Assembly (NCBI RefSeq): GCF_023283945.1
Contig: NZ_JAKIKW010000031.1
Span: 1 to 49,484 of the forward strand
DNA length: 49,484 nucleotides
Reading direction: 5' to 3'
Source: Shewanella gelidimarina
GTDB taxonomy: Bacteria; Pseudomonadota; Gammaproteobacteria; Enterobacterales; Shewanellaceae
Shown: positions 45,417-49,484 of the stretch, in pieces
Layout: each line of letters opens with the position of its first letter
Numbering within the stretch: the stretch's first letter is position 1
Notes under the pieces: generated by a model
Seen by the model: the letters and a program-made list of their open reading frames with translations, nothing else
Told to the model about the DNA's origin: nothing
The model's database searches: none
Program-made: the position numbers and the translations under genes

Positions 45417-46850
45417 TTAGCCAAGCGGCAATGATTGATAGTTAAGGCCTAACATCTTTTGCATAACACCAACGACCTGGCAGCTATAGCCAAACTCATT
45501 GTCATACCATACATACAGAATCGCACGCTTGCCATCTGCAATCGTTGCTTGAGAATCAATAACACCTGCATATCGAGAACCGACTAAATCACTTGATACT
45601 ATCTCTGTAGAATCGGTGAAATCGATTTGGTTCTGCAGATCAGACTGTAGTGCCATATCTTTCAGATATTCATTTATTTCATGCTTATTAGTTTCACCAT
45701 TTAGGTTCAAGTTAATAATTGCCATTGAAACGTTAGGCGTTGGAACACGAATAGCATTACCCGTTAGCTTACCTTCAAGAACCGGTAGCGCTTTAGAAAC
45801 CGCTTGAGCAGCACCGGTTTCAGTGATCACCATATTTAGCGGAGCACTGCGGCCACGACGGTCAGCTGAGTGATAATTATCAATCAGATTTTGGTCATTG
45901 GTATAAGAATGAATAGTCTCTACGTGACCGTTTACAATACCGTATTTATCGTTAACAGCCTTAAGCACAGGTGTTATCGCATTTGTGGTACAGCTTGCGG
46001 CTGATACAATGGTGTCTTCTTCAAGAATGTCTGATTCGTTTACACCGTAAACGATATTCTTAATCGCACCTTTAGCAGGCGCGGTCAACAACACTTTGCT
46101 AGCACCTTTTGATTTAAGGTGTAAGCCAAGACCCGCTTCATCCTTCCAAATACCCGTGTTATCAACTACCAGCGCATTAGTGATCCCATGCTCTGTATAG
46201 TCCACTTCATCTGGAGAGTTTGCATAGATAATTTGAATATAAGTACCGTTTGCAATAATGGCATTGTTCTCTTCATCAACTTCAACTGAACCATTAAAGG
46301 GTCCATGAACTGAATCACGACGCAGTAAACTTGCGCGTTTCTCTAAGTCGCCCTTACGGCCACCACGAAGTACAATGGCACGAAGTCTAAGCTTGTTGCT
46401 TACACCTGTTCTTTCAATTAGCAGGCGAGCCAATAGGCGTCCAATACGGCCAAAACCGTAAAGTACAACATCTCTCGCTTCTGTATCTTCTTGTGTGATT
46501 GCTGCTGCCAGTTCACTGCTCATGTAAGCTTCGATTTGGCTAGCATCTTTATATTCGCGCCAGTAGTTAACAGCAAGCTTACCAATATCTACTTTGCACT
46601 GTTTTACCGCTAATTTGCTTAAAGCTTCGATAAATGGAAAGCTTTCACGTAGTCTTAGTTTGTCACCAACATGGCGACGTACTAGGCGATGTGATTTAAT
46701 GATTTCAATGGTAGAGGCATTTAGTAAGGGTTTACCGTAGACGACAACTTCTACACCTTGGTTACGATATAACTTACCAAGTAGAGGCTGCATAGCCTCA
46801 GCCATTTCGAAACGTTCTTGCCAGCTTTGTAGGTGTTTATCAGCGCTCAT
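45417..46850 (-). CDS. gapB: Glyceraldehyde-3-phosphate dehydrogenase, long form (GapB type)
   Basis: A 477-residue GAPDH. An N-terminal extension of about 125 residues (MSADKHLQSWQERFEMAEAM...) precedes the NAD(P)-binding GFGRIGR (132-138). The catalytic cysteine is C287 in SAASCTTNAIT, with the HSYTNDQ loop after it and WYDNEFGYS near the end. The long form occurs in Shewanella, Vibrio and Pseudomonas beside shorter GapA and is thought to serve a separate direction or cofactor; that is inference. A hairpin (46872-46892) and AAAGGATC precede the ATG. Confidence 0.9.
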   Translation of the reverse strand: MSADKHLQSWQERFEMAEAMQPLLGKLYRNQGVEVVVYGKPLLNASTIEIIKSHRLVRRHVGDKLRLRESFPFIEALSKLAVKQCKVDIGKLAVNYWREYKDASQIEAYMSSELAAAITQEDTEARDVVLYGFGRIGRLLARLLIERTGVSNKLRLRAIVLRGGRKGDLEKRASLLRRDSVHGPFNGSVEVDEENNAIIANGTYIQIIYANSPDEVDYTEHGITNALVVDNTGIWKDEAGLGLHLKSKGASKVLLTAPAKGAIKNIVYGVNESDILEEDTIVSAASCTTNAITPVLKAVNDKYGIVNGHVETIHSYTNDQNLIDNYHSADRRGRSAPLNMVITETGAAQAVSKALPVLEGKLTGNAIRVPTPNVSMAIINLNLNGETNKHEINEYLKDMALQSDLQNQIDFTDSTEIVSSDLVGSRYAGVIDSQATIADGKRAILYVWYDNEFGYSCQVVGVMQKMLGLNYQSLPLG

Positions 46851-47014
46851 TAACAGATCCTTTATCTCACTTTTCTGATTTTTTATCAGAAATGTTTGAG
46901 TAACAAAAAGAAAAGACCAATAATCTAGGTTATGTAGGCTATCTTTCCCCGTTTGGTCGGCGCTATTGTAATGAAAAGTCGCCTTTCAGGCTAGTTAGAT
47001 ATTTTATATAACAA

Positions 47015-47029
47015 TGTAATTTTATTAGA
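47015..47029. promoter_or_regulatory. Possible HexR site upstream of gapB and the lipoprotein gene
   Basis: TGTAATTTTATTAGA matches the HexR consensus TGTAATnnnATTACA at 11 of the 12 specified bases. HexR controls central carbon genes in Shewanella and relatives. The site sits in the divergent promoter between gapB and the DUF2989 gene. Confidence 0.5.
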
Positions 47030-47052
47030 AAAAAATACGCTTGGAGCCCCTT

Positions 47053-47907
47053 TTGAGTAGAAACTTTGTAATGTTTACATCATTTTTAGTATTTATTGCT
47101 TTTTTTGGGCTGTTTGGCTGTGAACCTAGCTCAAATACAGAGGCTATATGTAACAAAAATCCTGAACTTTGTTCGGATTTGCATAAAGATAGTTGGTGTC
47201 GATTCGAAAAAGGTGACCTTATTCGTGGCCGTTACAAGTTAAAGCAGACTAAAGAGCCCAGAGGTGAGCAATTATTTGACCAGTTATTGTACCTTGAAGA
47301 TTATAACAAGTGCATTGAGCTAGCCGCAGGAGTACAACATATACTGCATCCTGAACGTTCTAATGATCGTGCTCGAGCATTTGGCCTTAGCTCCCAAACA
47401 TTAATGCAACTTCAAGAAACCACCAGACATAGTCAAGATCCCCATTTAGCCTATTATCATTGGTCACGATTTAATGATGTCGAGTCTGGCAAGGTGTTAT
47501 TTGCAGCAGAAAGAAACGGCCTTATTAAAGATATCAGATTAAAAGCCCAACTTGCGGCACATTTTTTAAGAGAAAATCCGCTAAAATCGAAACGTTTATA
47601 TGCTCAAGCATTAGATGGAAGTGATAAAGACACATTCGATCCTGACTGGTTGCTCGCCTTAGCGACCATTTACCAGCAAGAACAGCGCCCAGAAATGCAT
47701 TACTTACTGTCAAAAACCAATATCATTATTACCCAAGCTAATTTTGCCGAAAAAGAGATGTTAGCCATGCTCCAAGGTAATAGATTGTTGCAAGATAAAT
47801 TAGATAAAGAAGCTAAAGATTTGGCAGATGTACTAAAATCTGGAAAGTATGCAGAAAGTAAGCTAAGAATCGTATTGGAACAGGACTTAAACCAAGAAAC
47901 TGAGTAA
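47053..47907 (+). CDS. DUF2989-family lipoprotein
   Basis: A 284-residue predicted lipoprotein. The signal region MSRNFVMFTSFLVFIAFFG ends in the lipobox LFGC (Cys23) followed by EPSS. The body has DUF2989-like features: CNKNPELCSDL, CRFEKGDLIRGRY and repeated TPR-like helices (DPHLAYYHWSRF, NPLKSKRLYAQAL). Function unknown. The start is a TTG at 47053 with GGAG 6 nt before it; the frame's earlier TTG (47041) lies before that ribosome site. It sits between two GAPDH genes, the arrangement I recall from Shewanella oneidensis. Confidence 0.82.
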   Translation: MSRNFVMFTSFLVFIAFFGLFGCEPSSNTEAICNKNPELCSDLHKDSWCRFEKGDLIRGRYKLKQTKEPRGEQLFDQLLYLEDYNKCIELAAGVQHILHPERSNDRARAFGLSSQTLMQLQETTRHSQDPHLAYYHWSRFNDVESGKVLFAAERNGLIKDIRLKAQLAAHFLRENPLKSKRLYAQALDGSDKDTFDPDWLLALATIYQQEQRPEMHYLLSKTNIIITQANFAEKEMLAMLQGNRLLQDKLDKEAKDLADVLKSGKYAESKLRIVLEQDLNQETE

Positions 47908-48053
47908 AAAGCATCATGTAATTTGTATTCGGCAATATGTTTGCCAACTTACAGTTTTTTTCAATATTTAGTAGAAAAATAGCTCAATACGCGATCCATG
48001 TAAAAAAATTACCAACTTTGTTAAGAGAATTCGGCCTATTTGGCCGATATTAC

Positions 48054-48081
48054 TTGACGGTAGCTGTCAGTTTGGTAATTT
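48054..48081 (+). promoter_or_regulatory. Probable gapA promoter
   Basis: TTGACG (48054-48059), 16-bp spacer, TAATTT (48076-48081). A short hairpin (CGGCCTATTTGGCCG) lies just upstream. AGGG precedes the ATG at 48124. Confidence 0.55.
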
Positions 48082-48123
48082 TACAACCAGATTCTATTTA
48101 TACTTTTCCTTGAGGGATATGAG

Positions 48124-49134
48124 ATGACTATCCGAGTTGCAATTAACGGCTATGGCCGTATCGGCCGCAATGTTCTACGCGCTTTATATGAAAGCGAAAA
48201 GAACCACCCAATCAAGATTGTTGCTCTAAACGATCTTGGTGATGCTTCAATCAATGCTCACTTAACTAAATACGATTCTGTTCATGGTCGTTTCGATGCG
48301 AAGGTAGAACATACTGATGAAGCTATTTTTGTTAATGAAGATAAAATTCTAACGTTCCAGGAACGTGATCCTTCAAAACTTCCTTGGAAAGAGCTAGAGA
48401 TTGATGTTGTTTTTGAATGTACAGGTATATTCACTTCTAAAGAATCAGTCCAACCACATTTAACGGCCGGTGCTAAGAAAGTTATTATTTCTGCTCCAGG
48501 TAAAAACGTTGATGCAACTATCGTTTACGGTGTGAACAACGACATCATTACAAGCGACATGACGGTTATTTCAAGTGCATCTTGTACCACTAACTGTTTA
48601 GCACCCTTTGCTAAGCCGTTGAACGATGAAATTGGCATAGAATCTGGTCTTATGACGACCATCCATTCTTATACCAATGATCAGCGTTTATCTGATGTAT
48701 ATCATACTGACCCGCGTCGTGCTCGTGCTGCCGCGCTTAATATGATCCCAACACGTACTGGTGCCGCTGCTGCAGTAGGTCTTGTTGTCCCTGAACTTGC
48801 TGGTAAGTTTGATGGTCTAGCCGTTCGTGTTCCAACAATTAACGTTTCTCTTGTCGACCTGTCGTTTGTTGCGGCTCGTGACACAACGGTTGAAGAAGTT
48901 AACGCTATCATTGAAAAAGCGGCTTCTATCGCGCCGTTGAGTGAAGTGTTAGCGGTTAATCATGAACCTTTGGTTTCTATTGATTTTAACCACAACCCGT
49001 TCTCATCTAACTTTGATGCGACTCAGACCCGTGTTAATGGTCGTTTAGTCAAAGTGATGTCTTGGTATGACAACGAATGGGGTTTCAGTAACCGCATGTT
49101 GGATAACGCTGTTGCGTTAATGTCAGCTAAGTAA
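48124..49134 (+). CDS. gapA: Glyceraldehyde-3-phosphate dehydrogenase (GapA type)
   Basis: A 336-residue type I GAPDH: NAD-binding INGYGRIGRNVLRAL (8-22), catalytic C154 in SSASCTTNCLAPF, general base H181 in HSYTNDQ, and WYDNEWGFSNRM at the end. The N-terminal half (RALYES, VALNDLGDA) also resembles erythrose-4-phosphate dehydrogenase, but the SYTNDQ-x-x-D-x-x-H and PTRTGAAAAVG segments favour GAPDH. Neighbour of gapB and the DUF2989 gene. A terminator follows. Confidence 0.9.
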   Translation: MTIRVAINGYGRIGRNVLRALYESEKNHPIKIVALNDLGDASINAHLTKYDSVHGRFDAKVEHTDEAIFVNEDKILTFQERDPSKLPWKELEIDVVFECTGIFTSKESVQPHLTAGAKKVIISAPGKNVDATIVYGVNNDIITSDMTVISSASCTTNCLAPFAKPLNDEIGIESGLMTTIHSYTNDQRLSDVYHTDPRRARAAALNMIPTRTGAAAAVGLVVPELAGKFDGLAVRVPTINVSLVDLSFVAARDTTVEEVNAIIEKAASIAPLSEVLAVNHEPLVSIDFNHNPFSSNFDATQTRVNGRLVKVMSWYDNEWGFSNRMLDNAVALMSAK

Positions 49135-49154
49135 AACCTCAGATTTCTTGAGTG

Positions 49155-49185
49155 AAAAGCCCAGCTAAATGTTGGGCTTTCTTTT
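49155..49185 (+). terminator. Terminator of gapA
   Basis: AAAGCCCA (49156-49163) pairs with TGGGCTTT (49173-49180), followed by CTTTTAG, about 20 bp past the stop codon. Confidence 0.85.
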
Positions 49186-49374
49186 AGCTATAGATTGCGC
49201 CTACATTCACTAGACACAGATCGCCTCTGCATTTATCCGTCCTAAAAACAGTCTTTTAGCACCACTTTTTAACCGCTCGTCATATTCCCTATATTGTTTG
49301 CTCGCCACTATCATGGACAACATTCTCGTTAATCCTTTTAATATCTCTATATTAAACAACATTAAGGTTAAGCT

Positions 49375-49484
49375 TGAAGTGGCATAGTTAATTTGGCCAT
49401 CTAGTTAGAGGTTGATATTATGGCCTCGTTATTATTTAGGTGATCGTATGACTAAACGTATAAAACGTAATTTTACCCCCGAAT
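49375..49484 (+). mobile_element. IS3-family insertion sequence, left end only
   Basis: The terminal repeat starts TGAAGTGG (5'-TG end) and runs to GGCC (49398), matching the reverse complement of the repeat at 88-111 at 17 of 24 positions. An OrfA start follows. The element continues past the window and has the same orientation as the copy at the left edge. Confidence 0.75.
49448..49484 (+). CDS. IS3-family transposase OrfA, N-terminal fragment
   Basis: Twelve codons, MTKRIKRNFTPE, with AGGTGA just upstream. This is the usual opening of IS3-group OrfA proteins, whose helix-turn-helix binds the IS ends. The rest is outside the window. Confidence 0.75.
   Translation, partial: MTKRIKRNFTPE

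Noticed and set aside
48060..48092. Second HexR site in the gapA promoter (GGTAATTTTACAA)
   Set aside because: Half-site spacing is 13 bp, not the 15-bp HexR arrangement.

Overview
The window looks like one 49.5-kb piece of a Shewanella-type marine gammaproteobacterium. Pointers are a gapB / DUF2989 lipoprotein / gapA block laid out as I recall it from Shewanella, a yccA-tusDCBE cluster, a tRNA-Gly/Cys/Leu operon in the enterobacterial glyW-cysT-leuZ order, and a purine exporter pair punC/punR. The species is not determined. No rRNA, CRISPR array, prophage or plasmid genes are visible. Both edges lie inside an IS3-family element in the same orientation: the first 111 bases are an IS right end and the last 110 bases are an IS left end. 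The nearly equal overhangs suggest that this is a complete short-read contig broken at copies of one IS.

Layout: 112-1874 is an open-frame-poor, AT-rich island. 1875-9040 is a signalling block with a Cache-type chemoreceptor, a four-PAS GGDEF-EAL protein and a PAS-GGDEF cyclase. 9441-10290 is a MerR regulator with a carboxymuconolactone-decarboxylase-like gene under a textbook 19-bp-spacer MerR promoter. 10829-15166 holds a cNMP/CBS/DUF294 protein translationally coupled to a DnaQ-like exonuclease, facing a BCCT transporter. 15654-24144 is a mixed region: amino-acid racemase, a possible small RNA or leader, an old-yellow-enzyme flavoprotein, an orphan MSHA-like pilin, an AraC regulator, a DsbA-like protein and a U32 peptidase whose C-terminus is split off by a frameshift. 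24145-28177 has a Lon-family protease, manganese inorganic pyrophosphatase and a SEC-C protein. 28239-33163 has a structured inverted repeat followed by an RND efflux adaptor and pump.

33246-39152 is the most system-like part. An aldehyde dehydrogenase, an iron-type alcohol dehydrogenase and a TetR regulator form one operon. A secreted beta-propeller protein lies just beyond it with its own promoter. Nearly the same 20-bp TetR-type palindrome sits in front of the operon and in front of the beta-propeller gene, so the four genes probably form one inducible alcohol/aldehyde-response regulon.

39293-49185 is mostly core genome: tRNA-Ser, punC/punR, yccA, the TusDCB/TusE sulfur relay for tRNA 2-thiouridine, the tRNA operon with a strong promoter, and two GAPDH genes around a DUF2989 lipoprotein with a possible HexR site. 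Starts were moved from the longest open frame wherever a Shine-Dalgarno sequence or family length argued for it. TTG starts are likely for three genes (16884, 43319, 47053).
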